Assembly: GCA_038228295.1 (NCBI GenBank)
Contig: JBBRPH010000017.1
Location: 21,415-85,414 of the forward strand
Length of the DNA: 64,000 nt
Direction of reading: 5' to 3'
Source of the DNA: JAICKM01 sp038228295
GTDB lineage: Bacteria > Chloroflexota > Chloroflexia > QHBQ01 > JAICKM01
The notes under the pieces were generated by a model, which saw nothing but the letters and a program-made list of their open reading frames with translations, did no database searches and was not told the DNA's origin. Position 1 is the first letter of the stretch; every line of letters starts with the position of its first letter. Below are positions 27,272 through 35,467 of this stretch, piece by piece. Made by a program: the position numbers and the translations under genes.

Positions 27272-28659
27272 TAACCCAGGTTGGTCAGTCTGTGCCGGTT
27301 GCGTTCGCTTTGCTGCGCCAAGCCGACGGCAAGCTCCTGGCGGCCGGCGCTACCGGCTCCACTTGTTTCCCCTGCTTCAGCGATTTTCTGCTGATCCGCT
27401 ATCTGCCCGACGGTACACTGGATGCCGGCTTCGGCAGCACCGGCGTGGTGACCACCACCTTTGGCCTCAACAGTGACGACAGTATTGCGGGGTTAGCTGT
27501 GCAACCGGACGGCCGGATCGTAGTTGCGGGGTCGGTGCGCAATGGTGCCGGCTGTAATCCTTGTCCTAGCGCCGACTTTGGCGTGGCGCGCTACCTCACT
27601 AACGGCACGCTGGACACCAGCTTCGGTAGCGGCGGCCGGGTCATGACGGACTTAGCAGGGGCCGACGATCTCGCCGGCGGCATCATCGTACAAGCCGATA
27701 GCAAGATTGTGGTGGCGGGCAGCACTTTCAATTACTACCCGGCGGTGAGCCGGTTTGCGCTGGCACGCTATACGGTGGCCGGCGCGTTGGACCCCACTTT
27801 CGGTACAGGCGGCATTCAGACTACCGCAGTTGGCCCATACGGCAGCGGGGCGGCTACGGTGTTGCTAACGGCGGCCGATCGAATCGTTGCCGCCGGAAGT
27901 GCCGGGTTAGCGGATGGAAGTGGGGCGTTCGCGCTAGTCCGCTATCTGAGTAACAATGATCCGAATCCCAGCCCAACCCCGACCCAGACAAGTGTGCCGG
28001 TTAGCGCGACTAGCACGCCGGTCCGCACCGCGACGGTCACGGCAACGGTAGTAGCTACCACTACACCCTGTTTGGTGCAGTTCAGCGATGTGCCGCCAGG
28101 CAGTACCTTTGCGAACTTCGTGTATTGCCTAGCCTGTCGAGGTATTGTTGGGGGATACACTGATGCCGGCCACTGTCCTGGCGGCACGTCTTGCTTCCAG
28201 CCGGGCAGCCCGGTGACACGCGGGCAGCTGGCGAAGTTTATCGCTAACGCGGCGGGCTATACGGACGCAATCCCGGCGACGCGCCGGACGTTTACCGACG
28301 TGCTGCCGAGCGATACGTTCTGGATCTACATCGAACGGGTGGTGGCGCACGGCATCGTGAGCGGCTACAGCGATGGAACGTACCGGGCGGGCAACGCGGT
28401 GACGCGCGGGCAGACAGCCAAGTTCGTGAGCTTGGCAGCCGGCTACAGCGATGTGATTCCGGCGGGGCAGCAGACCTTCAGCGATGTGCCGCCGAGCGAT
28501 GTGTTCTGGCAGTCTATTGAGCGGGTTCACGCGCATGGAGTGGTGGGCGGTTATAGCGACGGGACGTATCGGGCGGGTAACGCGGTGAGCCGCGGGCAGA
28601 CGGCCAAGTTCATCGCGGGCGGATTCTTCCCCACCTGCCAAGCGGCGCCCAAGCCCTAG
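27133..28659 (+). CDS. Delta-60-repeat / SLH-domain protein, C-terminal part (frameshifted)
   Basis: This is the continuation of the preceding protein in the -1 frame, beginning YANALVLQPDGKIVVSG. It has about five more delta-60 repeats, then a Thr/Pro-rich linker (residues of about 280-310). Three S-layer-homology domains follow: one from CLVQFSDVPPGS, one from FTDVLPSDTFW and one from FSDVPPSDVFW, each ending in a GxxxGYSDGTYRAGN-like and TRGQxAKF block. SLH domains bind pyruvylated secondary cell-wall polymers. There is no ribosome site or signal peptide before 27133, so this is not an independent gene. The break is either a real mutation, a sequencing error at an AAA run, or rarely used slippage. 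Confidence 0.8.
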   Translation: MYANALVLQPDGKIVVSGTAGSVGLLTARYLSDGSLDSTFGNQGIVITQVGQSVPVAFALLRQADGKLLAAGATGSTCFPCFSDFLLIRYLPDGTLDAGFGSTGVVTTTFGLNSDDSIAGLAVQPDGRIVVAGSVRNGAGCNPCPSADFGVARYLTNGTLDTSFGSGGRVMTDLAGADDLAGGIIVQADSKIVVAGSTFNYYPAVSRFALARYTVAGALDPTFGTGGIQTTAVGPYGSGAATVLLTAADRIVAAGSAGLADGSGAFALVRYLSNNDPNPSPTPTQTSVPVSATSTPVRTATVTATVVATTTPCLVQFSDVPPGSTFANFVYCLACRGIVGGYTDAGHCPGGTSCFQPGSPVTRGQLAKFIANAAGYTDAIPATRRTFTDVLPSDTFWIYIERVVAHGIVSGYSDGTYRAGNAVTRGQTAKFVSLAAGYSDVIPAGQQTFSDVPPSDVFWQSIERVHAHGVVGGYSDGTYRAGNAVSRGQTAKFIAGGFFPTCQAAPKP

Positions 28660-28678
28660 TCTAGCCGGGCGCGGCATG

Positions 28679-28724
28679 CCGCCCGCCCCACTCCTCCGGC
28701 TTGCGGCGGGGTGGGGGCGGGCGG
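28679..28724 (+). terminator. GC-rich hairpin behind the SLH gene
   Basis: The arms CCGCCCGCCCCAC and GTGGGGGCGGGCGG pair over 13 bp with one bulged base. There is no clear T-run, so it is a terminator-like structure only. Confidence 0.45.
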
Positions 28725-28731
28725 TTGTGCG

Positions 28732-28762
28732 TTAGACGGGCGCGGCGTAGTTGTGCTATAAT
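28732..28762 (+). promoter_or_regulatory. Promoter of the cNMP-binding protein gene
   Basis: TTAGAC (28732-28737) and a consensus TATAAT (28757-28762) are spaced by 19 bases, about 50 bases before the start codon. Confidence 0.45.
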
Positions 28763-28811
28763 GGCGCAGTAGTGTGCCACGACGAGAGAGCACGCAGGAG
28801 GGATGGGGCTG

Positions 28812-29348
28812 ATGTCAGCTAGCGATTTTCTACGCGACCTGGAACTGTTCGAGGGATTGAGCCGCGCGGAACTGGATCGCATAGCGGCGATTTGCACTGA
28901 GCGGCACTATAGTCCCAGCGAGGTGATCTTCGCTGAATATACACGTGGCGACGAGATGTGCTTTATTCAAGACGGCACGTTGCTGGTGCAGATCAGCACG
29001 CAAGCCGAGCGCAGCGCGCCTGCGGATCCGGCCGTTCGCACCACTATCGCGCGGCTTGCGCCCGGTCACTATGTGGGCGAACAGACGATGGTGGATGATG
29101 CCATGCGCTCGGCGACAGTGGTTAGCGAAGGCGAGTCGGTGCTGCTGCTGATGCGCCGACCCGATATCGAGCGCCTCTGCGAAGAGGATCCCCATTTGGG
29201 CTACATCTTTATGCGGAATATCGCCCAGGAGTTGTCGTTCAAGTTGCGGAACACCGGCTTGGTGATGCGCGGCGAAATCTGGAGCAACACCAACGAAACG
29301 CCGGATGCGGGCTTTGGCTTCGAGAATCCCACTGAAATCGAACCCTGA
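28812..29348 (+). CDS. Cyclic-nucleotide-binding-domain protein without DNA-binding domain
   Basis: A 178-residue protein whose residues of about 5-140 form one cNMP-binding beta-roll (FLRDLELFEGLSRAELDRIA, YVGEQTMVDDAMRSATVV). No helix-turn-helix follows, so it is a regulatory or scaffold protein, not a CRP-type activator. GGAGGG lies nine bases before the ATG at 28812. The ATG at 28803 is too close to that site. It is followed after a few bases by rsmA. A class III cyclase is encoded at 40772-42307, so a nucleotide signal is available in this genome, but a link is only inference. Confidence 0.78.
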   Translation: MSASDFLRDLELFEGLSRAELDRIAAICTERHYSPSEVIFAEYTRGDEMCFIQDGTLLVQISTQAERSAPADPAVRTTIARLAPGHYVGEQTMVDDAMRSATVVSEGESVLLLMRRPDIERLCEEDPHLGYIFMRNIAQELSFKLRNTGLVMRGEIWSNTNETPDAGFGFENPTEIEP

Positions 29349-29351
29349 CGG

Positions 29352-30242
29352 GTGGATCAGGGGCGCATCCTCCGCGAAACTGGGCTACGTCCGCGCAAAC
29401 GGCTGGGTCAAAACTTCCTGGTGGACCCCAGCGTGCCGCCCCGTATCGCGGATGCGGCCGAGTTGGACCCCGCCGCCCTGGTGGTCGAAGTCGGCCCCGG
29501 CCTGGGCGTGCTGACGGCAGAACTCGCTGGGCGCTTGGACCCCCACCGGGGCTGCCTGGTAGCCGTCGAACTAGACGCAGCATTGCTGCCACCCCTGCGT
29601 GAACGTATGGCTCCCTATCCCCATTTTCACTTGGTGCAGGGCGATGTGCTGGAAACGGCGCCTGCGGCACTCGTCGCGCAGTGTGGGCGAGCGGCAAATG
29701 CGCCCTATGCAGTGGTTGCCAACTTGCCCTATTATATCACCTCAGCGGTGCTGCGCCATTTTCTGACTGCCGCTCAACGCCCGCAGCGTCTAGTAGTCAT
29801 GGTGCAGCGCGAGGTGGCCTTGCGCATGACGGCTGCCCCGCCGGCTATGAGTCTGCTGGCGTTGGGGGTGCAGTTTTACGGCCGGCCCCGCTTGGTGTTT
29901 CGCGTGCCGCCCGGCGCGTTCTTACCGCCGCCCAAAGTGGAATCGGCGGTGGTGCGCATTGATGTCTACACACCGGCGGAGCGCCCCATCGTGGCCGATG
30001 AGTCCCAGTTTTTCGCTGTCGCGCGGGCGGGCTTTGGTCAGCGACGCAAACAGTTAGCTAATGCGCTGACTGATGGATTGCCGCTGCCGAAGCCGACTGT
30101 TCTGGCGGCGCTGGATGCCGCCGCGCTGGTCGGCAGTCGCCGCGCCGAAACCCTGACCCTGGCCGAATGGGCCGCCCTGGCGGCGGCGCTACCGCCCGAC
30201 CTCGGCCGGCGCAGTGGAAAGGCAACTTTTGATGACGCTTGA
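29352..30242 (+). CDS. rsmA: 16S rRNA dimethyladenosine methyltransferase RsmA (KsgA)
   Basis: A 296-residue enzyme that dimethylates A1518 and A1519 of 16S rRNA. Motifs: the N-terminal RKRLGQNFLVD, SAM motif I VVEVGPGLGVLTAELA, and the catalytic NLPYYITSAVLRHFL. The C-terminal helical domain has PPKVESAVVRID and FGQRRKQLANAL. It starts with GTG at 29352, three bases after the preceding stop, and overlaps ispE. The rsmA-ispE pairing is a common bacterial arrangement. Confidence 0.95.
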   Translation: MDQGRILRETGLRPRKRLGQNFLVDPSVPPRIADAAELDPAALVVEVGPGLGVLTAELAGRLDPHRGCLVAVELDAALLPPLRERMAPYPHFHLVQGDVLETAPAALVAQCGRAANAPYAVVANLPYYITSAVLRHFLTAAQRPQRLVVMVQREVALRMTAAPPAMSLLALGVQFYGRPRLVFRVPPGAFLPPPKVESAVVRIDVYTPAERPIVADESQFFAVARAGFGQRRKQLANALTDGLPLPKPTVLAALDAAALVGSRRAETLTLAEWAALAAALPPDLGRRSGKATFDDA

Positions 30243-31131
30243 TTCCCTGGTCTTGCACGCACCGGCCAAGATCAACCTGACGCTGGAGATCCTGGGTCGC
30301 CGCAAAGACGGCTATCATGAGATCGTTAGTGTGTTGCAGACCGTAGACCTGTGCGATACCTTGACCTTCGCGCCGCGCACCGACGGTCAGGTTCGCGTGG
30401 AGTGTGACGACCCGGCGCTAGCCGACAACCCGGCGGGCAACCTGGTGTGGCGGGCGGCGCGCTTGCTGCAACAGGCGCGTCAGGTGGATGCGGGCGCGAC
30501 CATTCAGCTAGACAAGGTGATCCCGACCGCCGCCGGCTTAGGTGGCGGCAGCAGCGATGCCGCCGCCACCTTGCAGGGCTTGGATCGCCTATGGGATCTC
30601 CACTTGCAACCTGCCGAATTGTATAACCTGGCCGCGTTGCTCGGCTCTGACGTGCCCTTCTTCTTGCGCGGCGGCACGGCGCTGGCCGAGGGGCGGGGCG
30701 AACGCATTACACCGTTGCGCCCACTGACGGACGGCTGGTTTGTGTTGATTACGCCGCCGCCGATCTTGCCCGATAAAACGCGCACCGTCTACAGTCTGCT
30801 GCGGCCCTATGAATATAGCGACGGCACGCTAACCCGCCGCCTGGTGGATACACTGGCGGCGGGCGGCCCACTCACGGCCACGCTGCTCTACAACGGTCTG
30901 GAAGATGCCGCCTTTCGCGCCTTTGATACGCTAGAGGTCGGCGGCACGCTGCACGATGCGCTCCAGACGGTGATCGCGGCGGGCGGCGAGTTTGCCCGCT
31001 TGGCCGGGGCCGGCCCCAGTCTGTTCCTCTATAGCCCCGCCCGCCCCGCTGCCGAGCAACTAGCCGCCGTGATCGCCGCCGCCGGCTTACCGACTTGGGT
31101 GGTGCCGCCGCTCGAAACCACAAACCCTTAG
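30232..31131 (+). CDS. ispE: 4-diphosphocytidyl-2-C-methyl-D-erythritol kinase
   Basis: A 299-residue GHMP kinase acting in the MEP pathway of isoprenoid synthesis. It phosphorylates CDP-methylerythritol at position 2. Landmarks: the N-terminal APAKINLTLEILGRRKDGYH, the ATP-binding glycine loop GLGGGSSDAAATL, DVPFFLRGGTALAEGRGE, and a C-terminal LAGAGPSLFLYS. I start it at the ATG at 30232, nine bases behind GGAAAGG and overlapping the end of rsmA. This shows that the organism makes isoprenoids by the MEP route. Confidence 0.95.
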   Translation: MTLDSLVLHAPAKINLTLEILGRRKDGYHEIVSVLQTVDLCDTLTFAPRTDGQVRVECDDPALADNPAGNLVWRAARLLQQARQVDAGATIQLDKVIPTAAGLGGGSSDAAATLQGLDRLWDLHLQPAELYNLAALLGSDVPFFLRGGTALAEGRGERITPLRPLTDGWFVLITPPPILPDKTRTVYSLLRPYEYSDGTLTRRLVDTLAAGGPLTATLLYNGLEDAAFRAFDTLEVGGTLHDALQTVIAAGGEFARLAGAGPSLFLYSPARPAAEQLAAVIAAAGLPTWVVPPLETTNP

Positions 31132-31148
31132 TACAAGGACAGCTTTTT

Positions 31149-32030
31149 ATGCGAATTCCCCCGAATGCGTTGGTCTTGGATATCGGCAGTGGGCACAGCC
31201 CGCACCCGCGCGCCGATGTGCTGTGTGACCGCTATATTGACGACGACACCGAGCGCGGTGGGTCGATCCGGGCCGACCGCCCGCTGATCGTGGCCGATGC
31301 CCACGATCTCCCGTTCAAGGACGGCGCGTTTGACTACGTGGTCACGTCGCACATCATCGAGCACATGGACGACCCGGTGCGCTTTTGCGCTGAATTGCAG
31401 CGTGTGGCGCGGGCCGGGCATATCGCATCGCCCTCCGAGATCGCCGAGAAGCTGTTCTACTGGCCGTTCCATAAGTGGTATGTCAACAAGATCGGCGACA
31501 CGCTGGTGTTGCATCCCAAGCGCGACGATCCCAACATCTTCGGCGAATTGTTCGATTATTTGTATGAATATAATCCCTGGTACGCCCGCTTCCAGCGCAG
31601 CCTGCCGGATATGTTCTGGATCGAGTATGAATGGGCGGGCGAAATCAAGATCACCATTCGGCAGCAGTCGCCACTGGATCTCGAAGCGGCCAAGCGGCTA
31701 CGGCGCATGGTCAAACCGCGTGAGAGCCTGCCGACTATGCTCTATCGCACCGTGGCGAGTATGGGCGAGATGGTGGTGCCGCCGGCCGCGATTCGCGCCT
31801 TGCGTGAACTGCGCCGCGTAAAGCGCACCCCGGCGCGTCTGGTCAACCTAGAGTCGGTGTTGGCCTGCCCGTTTTGTCACAGTGCGGTGCAGATGGAAGC
31901 GACAGTGGTGCGCTGCCTCAACTCGGCCTGCGGGCGGGTCTATCCGATTGAGCGTGGCTATCCCCATCTGTTGCTTGATCAAGCGTTGCGCGAACGCCCA
32001 CCCGCGCCGCCGTTGCCGCGCCAGGGCTGA
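31149..32030 (+). CDS. SAM-dependent methyltransferase with C-terminal Trm112-like zinc domain
   Basis: A 293-residue protein starting MRIPPNALVLDIGSGHSPHP, so SAM motif I sits at the very N-terminus. Next come VADAHDLPFKDGAFDYVVTS and HIIEHMDDPVRF, typical of class I methyltransferases. At residues of about 240-285 is a zinc-binding segment (LACPFCHSAVQME, then a second Cys pair and YPIERGYPHLLLDQ), as in Trm112-like tails. Compare the methyltransferase at 9925, which has the zinc part in front. AAGGACA stands before the ATG. It follows ispE by 17 bases and may be co-transcribed. Confidence 0.8.
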   Translation: MRIPPNALVLDIGSGHSPHPRADVLCDRYIDDDTERGGSIRADRPLIVADAHDLPFKDGAFDYVVTSHIIEHMDDPVRFCAELQRVARAGHIASPSEIAEKLFYWPFHKWYVNKIGDTLVLHPKRDDPNIFGELFDYLYEYNPWYARFQRSLPDMFWIEYEWAGEIKITIRQQSPLDLEAAKRLRRMVKPRESLPTMLYRTVASMGEMVVPPAAIRALRELRRVKRTPARLVNLESVLACPFCHSAVQMEATVVRCLNSACGRVYPIERGYPHLLLDQALRERPPAPPLPRQG

Positions 32031-32045
32031 TCAGGAGGAGTCCTA

Positions 32046-32897
32046 ATGGACCATCGGGAAGGTCGCCTGCGCGGAGTCGGCGGCTTGGATCTGTACTATC
32101 AGCGCTGGTGCCCGGCAGGGCCGCCGCGTGCGGTGGTCCTGGTTGTACACGGTATTCTGGAGCATAGTGGACGTTACGGCAACCTGGTGGCGCATTTGGT
32201 GCCGCGCGGCTACGCGGTCTATGCCGTTGACTTGCGCGGGCATGGACAATCGGCTGGGCGACGCGGTCATCTGACCGACTGGGACGAGATCGTGGGCGAC
32301 CTGGGGGCGGCGCTGCGTCTGGTGCGTAGTCACGAAGTCGGCCGACCCCTATTCCTGCTGGGTCATAGCTTGGGCGGCATGATCGTGCTGAACTATATGC
32401 TGCGTGAGCGGCCTAGCGATCTGGCCGGCGTGATCGTCTCCAGCCCAGCGCTGGCGGTGGGTTACTCCCCGCTGATGCAAGGGCTGGCGCGGGTGTTGTC
32501 ACGGGTCGCGCCGCGCTTGATGATCCCCGATCCGCCGCTGACAGCGGCAACGATCTCGCGCGATCCGGCGGTGGTAGCGGCCTATCAGGCGGACCCGTTG
32601 AAGCTGCCCGGTACCACGGCCCGCTTCGGCGCGGAGTCGCTGGCCGCGATCCGCTGGACGGGCGCGCACGCCGGCGAGTTCCCCGATGTGCCGCTGCTGA
32701 TCATCCACGGCGCAGCGGACCGCTTGGTGCCGCCGGAGGGCAGCCGCCGCTTTTTTGCCGCCGCGCCCATCCATGACAAAACGCACCATGAGTATCCCGG
32801 TGGCTACCACGAATCGTTTAACGACACCAATCGCGCCCGTGCTCTAGCCGATGTGGAGAGCTGGTTGAAGCATCATTTACCACCGGATACGGTGTGA
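32046..32897 (+). CDS. Alpha/beta hydrolase, monoacylglycerol lipase-like
   Basis: A 283-residue serine hydrolase. The oxyanion region VVLVVHGILEHSGRY, the strand-turn YAVDLRGHGQSAGRRGH and the nucleophile elbow GHSLGGMIVLNYML are those of lysophospholipase/monoglyceride lipases. The Asp is probably in LLIIHGAADRLVPPEGS and the His in YPGGYHESFND. There is no signal peptide, so it is cytoplasmic. AGGAGGAG precedes the ATG. It lies 15 bases behind the methyltransferase gene. Confidence 0.87.
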   Translation: MDHREGRLRGVGGLDLYYQRWCPAGPPRAVVLVVHGILEHSGRYGNLVAHLVPRGYAVYAVDLRGHGQSAGRRGHLTDWDEIVGDLGAALRLVRSHEVGRPLFLLGHSLGGMIVLNYMLRERPSDLAGVIVSSPALAVGYSPLMQGLARVLSRVAPRLMIPDPPLTAATISRDPAVVAAYQADPLKLPGTTARFGAESLAAIRWTGAHAGEFPDVPLLIIHGAADRLVPPEGSRRFFAAAPIHDKTHHEYPGGYHESFNDTNRARALADVESWLKHHLPPDTV

Positions 32898-32996
32898 GCA
32901 CCTCAGACGGCACTTTTCTTGCTTGAGTCGTCTCGGGCCTGTGATTTTGCCTGTAGGGATGGTGTGTATATTGTTTTTGCATGAGGAAGGATAACT

Positions 32997-33977
32997 ATGC
33001 TGATCAAATTCAAGACGCTGGGCCTGTTGTTGGCCCTCTTGCTGACGCTCGGTGCTGTGACGGCGCAGCCTGCCGCCGCGCAAAGCGCGCCCTGCGATCT
33101 GTCGGGCACGGTAGACGGCACCGCTACGCCGAACAGCGGCACCAGCGGCACGACGATTGCCTTCCGCGCCACCGGCTTCACATTGGGCGAAGATGTATCC
33201 TACTATTTCACCTTGCCGAACGGCGCGGTATTTGGCACGGCGCGACCGCTGCAAGGTGGTGTACAGCCGGACGGCAGTGTGCTACTCACTGTTACCATCC
33301 CGCAGGCTTTCACGGCCTTCCCCGGCACTTGGGCGTTGACGGTGCAGGGCGCGACCAGCAACCATGTCTCGATCATCAAGTTCTGCGTAACCACAACGGC
33401 CCAGCCGCCGGCTGCAACCGCAACTACAGCGCCGGCCACGGCGACGAGCGCTCCTGCCGCCACCGATACGCCGGCGGCAGCCACCGCGACGACGGCACCC
33501 GCCGCTACTGAGACAGCGACGACTGCGCCGACTGTAGCCGCCAGTGAGACCGCGACGACTGCACCGACGACTGCACCGACAACTACGCCGACTGTAGCCG
33601 CCAGTGAGACCGCGACGACTGCGCCGACCACAGCCGCTACTGCAGTCGCTAGTGCCACCGCGACGACTGCGCCGACCCAGGCCGCCACTGCGGTCGCTAG
33701 TGCCACCGCGACGACTGCGCCGACCCAGGCTCCGATCATGCCGCCGACTGTCGCTCCGGCCCCGCCGACTGTGGCCCCGCCGCCCATGCTGCCGCCGGCT
33801 CCCGCGCCCACGCCGATCTACGGTGGAGGCGTACAGCCCGGCAGCGGTGGTCAACCGCCCGGTATGCCGCGCACCGGTCAAGCGGATACATCCGGTTTGC
33901 TACTCGCCGTGTTGCTGGGCTTGAGCCTGTGCAGCTTCGGCCTGCTGGTGCGCCGCCGCGTTGCCGTATCGCGCTAA
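32997..33977 (+). CDS. Secreted Thr/Ala-rich protein with PRTG-type C-terminal anchor
   Basis: A 326-residue exported protein. The signal peptide (LGLLLALLLTLGAVTAQPAAA) is followed by a compact domain of about 110 residues with two Cys. A low-complexity Thr/Ala/Pro stalk (residues of about 135-270) follows, built from ATATTAP-like units. The C-terminus reads GMPRTGQADTSGLLLAVLLG and ends with RRRVAVSR: a PxTG-like motif, a hydrophobic helix and positive residues, the layout of a sortase sorting signal. The hydrolase at 48045-49331 ends the same way. AGGAAGGA precedes the ATG. The ligand of the globular domain is unknown. Confidence 0.78.
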   Translation: MLIKFKTLGLLLALLLTLGAVTAQPAAAQSAPCDLSGTVDGTATPNSGTSGTTIAFRATGFTLGEDVSYYFTLPNGAVFGTARPLQGGVQPDGSVLLTVTIPQAFTAFPGTWALTVQGATSNHVSIIKFCVTTTAQPPAATATTAPATATSAPAATDTPAAATATTAPAATETATTAPTVAASETATTAPTTAPTTTPTVAASETATTAPTTAATAVASATATTAPTQAATAVASATATTAPTQAPIMPPTVAPAPPTVAPPPMLPPAPAPTPIYGGGVQPGSGGQPPGMPRTGQADTSGLLLAVLLGLSLCSFGLLVRRRVAVSR

Positions 33978-33986
33978 CGCGGATTC

Positions 33987-34044
33987 GCCCGGCACAAAGA
34001 ACGCGCAGGTTCCTATCGGGATCTGCGCGTTCTTTGTGCCGGGC
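33987..34044 (+). terminator. Long perfect inverted repeat behind the stalk protein
   Basis: The arms GCCCGGCACAAAGAACGCGCAG (33987-34008) and its exact complement (34023-34044) form a 22-bp stem with a 14-base loop. There is no clear T-run. It separates the surface gene from the tRNA-Pro promoter. Confidence 0.55.
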
Positions 34045-34069
34045 ACTGTACCTGATAATGCCGGCGTGC

Positions 34070-34099
34070 TTGACGGATTCTACGCTGACGAGGTATAAT
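34070..34099 (+). promoter_or_regulatory. Promoter of tRNA-Pro
   Basis: TTGACG (34070-34075) and TATAAT (34094-34099) have an 18-base spacer. The predicted start is near 34106, about 30 bases before the tRNA. Confidence 0.7.
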
Positions 34100-34137
34100 G
34101 AGGCACGGCCGACCCAACAGGGGTTAGCTATCTACTA

Positions 34138-34214
34138 CGGGGTGTAGCTCAGTCTGGTGGAGCGCCTGCTTTGGGAGCAGGAGGTCATGGGTTCGAATCC
34201 CGTTACCCCGACCA
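34138..34214 (+). tRNA. tRNA-Pro (TGG)
   Basis: A 77-base cloverleaf. The acceptor arms CGGGGTG and TACCCCG pair with one G-T. The anticodon stem CCTGC/GCAGG holds the loop TTTGGGA with anticodon TGG. The T-arm ATGGG TTCGAAT CCCGT is intact. CCA is encoded. Confidence 0.95.
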
Positions 34215-34233
34215 TGCTAGAATAATTTCCTTT

Positions 34234-34282
34234 GCGGAGATAACTCAATTGGCAGCGTATTTGCCTCCCCCAAGGTAATGCC
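34234..34282 (+). pseudogene. Truncated tRNA-Gly copy
   Basis: The first 23 bases (GCGGAGATAACTCAATTGGC and on) match the intact tRNA-Gly at 35333 except for one base. After that the anticodon arm is scrambled (TATTTGCCTCCCCCAAGG), and there is no T-arm or acceptor 3' strand. It cannot fold as a tRNA, so it is a remnant of a duplicated or disrupted gene. Confidence 0.7.
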
Positions 34283-34350
34283 CCGCTCTCTGAAAAGCCT
34301 TTATATGGGATCGCGACTTATCCAACACTTTATTTACAAGGAGCGATCTC

Positions 34351-34563
34351 ATGTCGGCTTACATCTGCCCTCGTTGCCATGCGCCCATTGTGGTCGGCCA
34401 GCTGTTTTGTAAGCAGTGCGGGTTAGGGCTTGATCCCAAAAGTATTGCGGCATTTCAGACACAGATCACGCCTATGCCCGTCGCCCCGGTTGCCGTTCGG
34501 CGTACCCGGTCTGTTGCGCCACTCTTGGCGCTGGGGTTGCACTACTTATCGTGTGCGGCGTGA
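34351..34563 (+). CDS. Zinc-ribbon membrane protein, N-terminal part (frameshifted)
   Basis: The frame gives 70 residues starting MSAYICPRCHAPIVVGQLFC. It has a zinc ribbon with CPRC and CKQC pairs, a short linker and the first half of a membrane helix (SVAPLLALG), then stops. Reading on in the -1 frame from the GGGG run at 34533-34536 restores the helix as LALGVALLIVCGVISAG and joins the frame ending at 35231. The two frames are therefore one gene broken by a one-base loss, or by an assembly error in the G-run. AAGGAG precedes the ATG. The intact product would be a cytosolic zinc ribbon, one membrane helix and an outside Pro/Thr stalk with a helical domain. Confidence 0.75.
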   Translation: MSAYICPRCHAPIVVGQLFCKQCGLGLDPKSIAAFQTQITPMPVAPVAVRRTRSVAPLLALGLHYLSCAA

Positions 34564-35231
34564 TTAGTGCCGGGCGGCGCACGCCGGTAGCCGCTACTAT
34601 ACCGACCGACCCGCCCGCCACGGTTGCCCTGGTCGCAGCGGCACCGACTCCGATCCCGCCGACCGCGATTGTGCCCCCAACAGTCCCCGTATTGCCCACA
34701 CGTGCCCCGGCCACAGCGATTCCCCCGACTGCTCTACCGACTGTTGCGCCGTTGCCCACAGAGACGCCGTTGCCTACAGCGACCCTAATCCCGCCGACCG
34801 TACCGCTCCCGACCGAAACTCTTGAGCCCACCGTGGATGCGTTAGATGAGAGCTATCAGGCCGGGGTCATTCGCACATCGGGCGAGTTTTTGACGCTTTT
34901 AGACCAATTCAGCACGGAAATGAGTGCGGCGGATCTGCTGAGTGATACGTGGAAGCTGCGCGTGGTCCCGATTATGTTCAGCATCCAAGCCGAAGCCGAT
35001 CAAGTCTTGGCGTTACAACCGTCCTCCCGTTTTCGCTCCGCCGATATACAGTACAAGGCCGCCGCCCGGCATTACAAAACGGCCATGGATTTATTTGCCA
35101 AAGGCGTGGATCACAGCAGTGCGAGCTTGATCCAACAATCCAAGACCGAATTACAGCTCGGTAACAGTGCGATCCAACGCGCGAGTGCCTTGATCACCGC
35201 ACTTACCCACGCCCCCACTCCCCCGCGCTAG
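34551..35231 (+). CDS. Zinc-ribbon membrane protein, C-terminal part (frameshifted)
   Basis: Continuation of the preceding gene in the -1 frame. It has the second half of the membrane helix, then about 85 residues rich in Pro, Thr and Ala (VPPTVPVLPTRAPATAIPPT), then a domain of about 120 residues predicted to be helical (YQAGVIRTSGEFLTLLDQFS to IQRASALITALTHAP). The nominal start has no ribosome site, so this is not a separate gene. I do not recognise the C-terminal domain. A sensor or envelope-monitoring role is only a guess. Confidence 0.7.
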   Translation: MCGVISAGRRTPVAATIPTDPPATVALVAAAPTPIPPTAIVPPTVPVLPTRAPATAIPPTALPTVAPLPTETPLPTATLIPPTVPLPTETLEPTVDALDESYQAGVIRTSGEFLTLLDQFSTEMSAADLLSDTWKLRVVPIMFSIQAEADQVLALQPSSRFRSADIQYKAAARHYKTAMDLFAKGVDHSSASLIQQSKTELQLGNSAIQRASALITALTHAPTPPR

Positions 35232-35286
35232 ACAACGACGCGGTAAACTGTAGCCCCAAATGTAGCCACGCGGGGCGACCGCGGGC

Positions 35287-35315
35287 TTGACAACCGGCAG
35301 CGGGTCCGGTAGAAT
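35287..35315 (+). promoter_or_regulatory. Promoter of tRNA-Gly
   Basis: TTGACA (35287-35292) and TAGAAT (35310-35315) are spaced by exactly 17 bases, 17 bases ahead of the mature tRNA 5' end. Confidence 0.8.
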
Positions 35316-35332
35316 AGCCGTGTCGCGTGTCT

Positions 35333-35408
35333 GCGGGGATAACTCAATTGGCAGAGTGTCTGCCTTCCAAGCAGAATGTTGCGAGTTCGAGCCTCGTTCC
35401 CCGCTCCA
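35333..35408 (+). tRNA. tRNA-Gly (TCC)
   Basis: A 76-base cloverleaf. The acceptor arms GCGGGGA and TCCCCGC are fully paired. The anticodon stem TCTGC/GCAGA holds the loop CTTCCAA with anticodon TCC. The T-arm GCGAG TTCGAGC CTCGT is intact. Discriminator T and encoded CCA follow. Confidence 0.95.
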
Positions 35409-35414
35409 CTAAAA

Positions 35415-35451
35415 CGACCGGCCCCCAGGCGCAGTGCCTGGGGGCCGGTCG
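35415..35451. terminator. Strong hairpin between tRNA-Gly and the convergent surface gene
   Basis: CGACCGGCCCCCAGGC and its exact complement form a 16-bp stem around GCAGT, flanked by AAAA and CTTT. It can serve as a terminator in both directions, for the tRNA and for the minus-strand gene ending at 35468. Confidence 0.75.
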
Positions 35452-35467
35452 CTTTGCGCCGGCGAGA

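Noticed and set aside
33203..33881. Long minus-strand frames opposite the Thr/Ala stalk
   Set aside because: Low-complexity antisense of the repetitive stalk codons.
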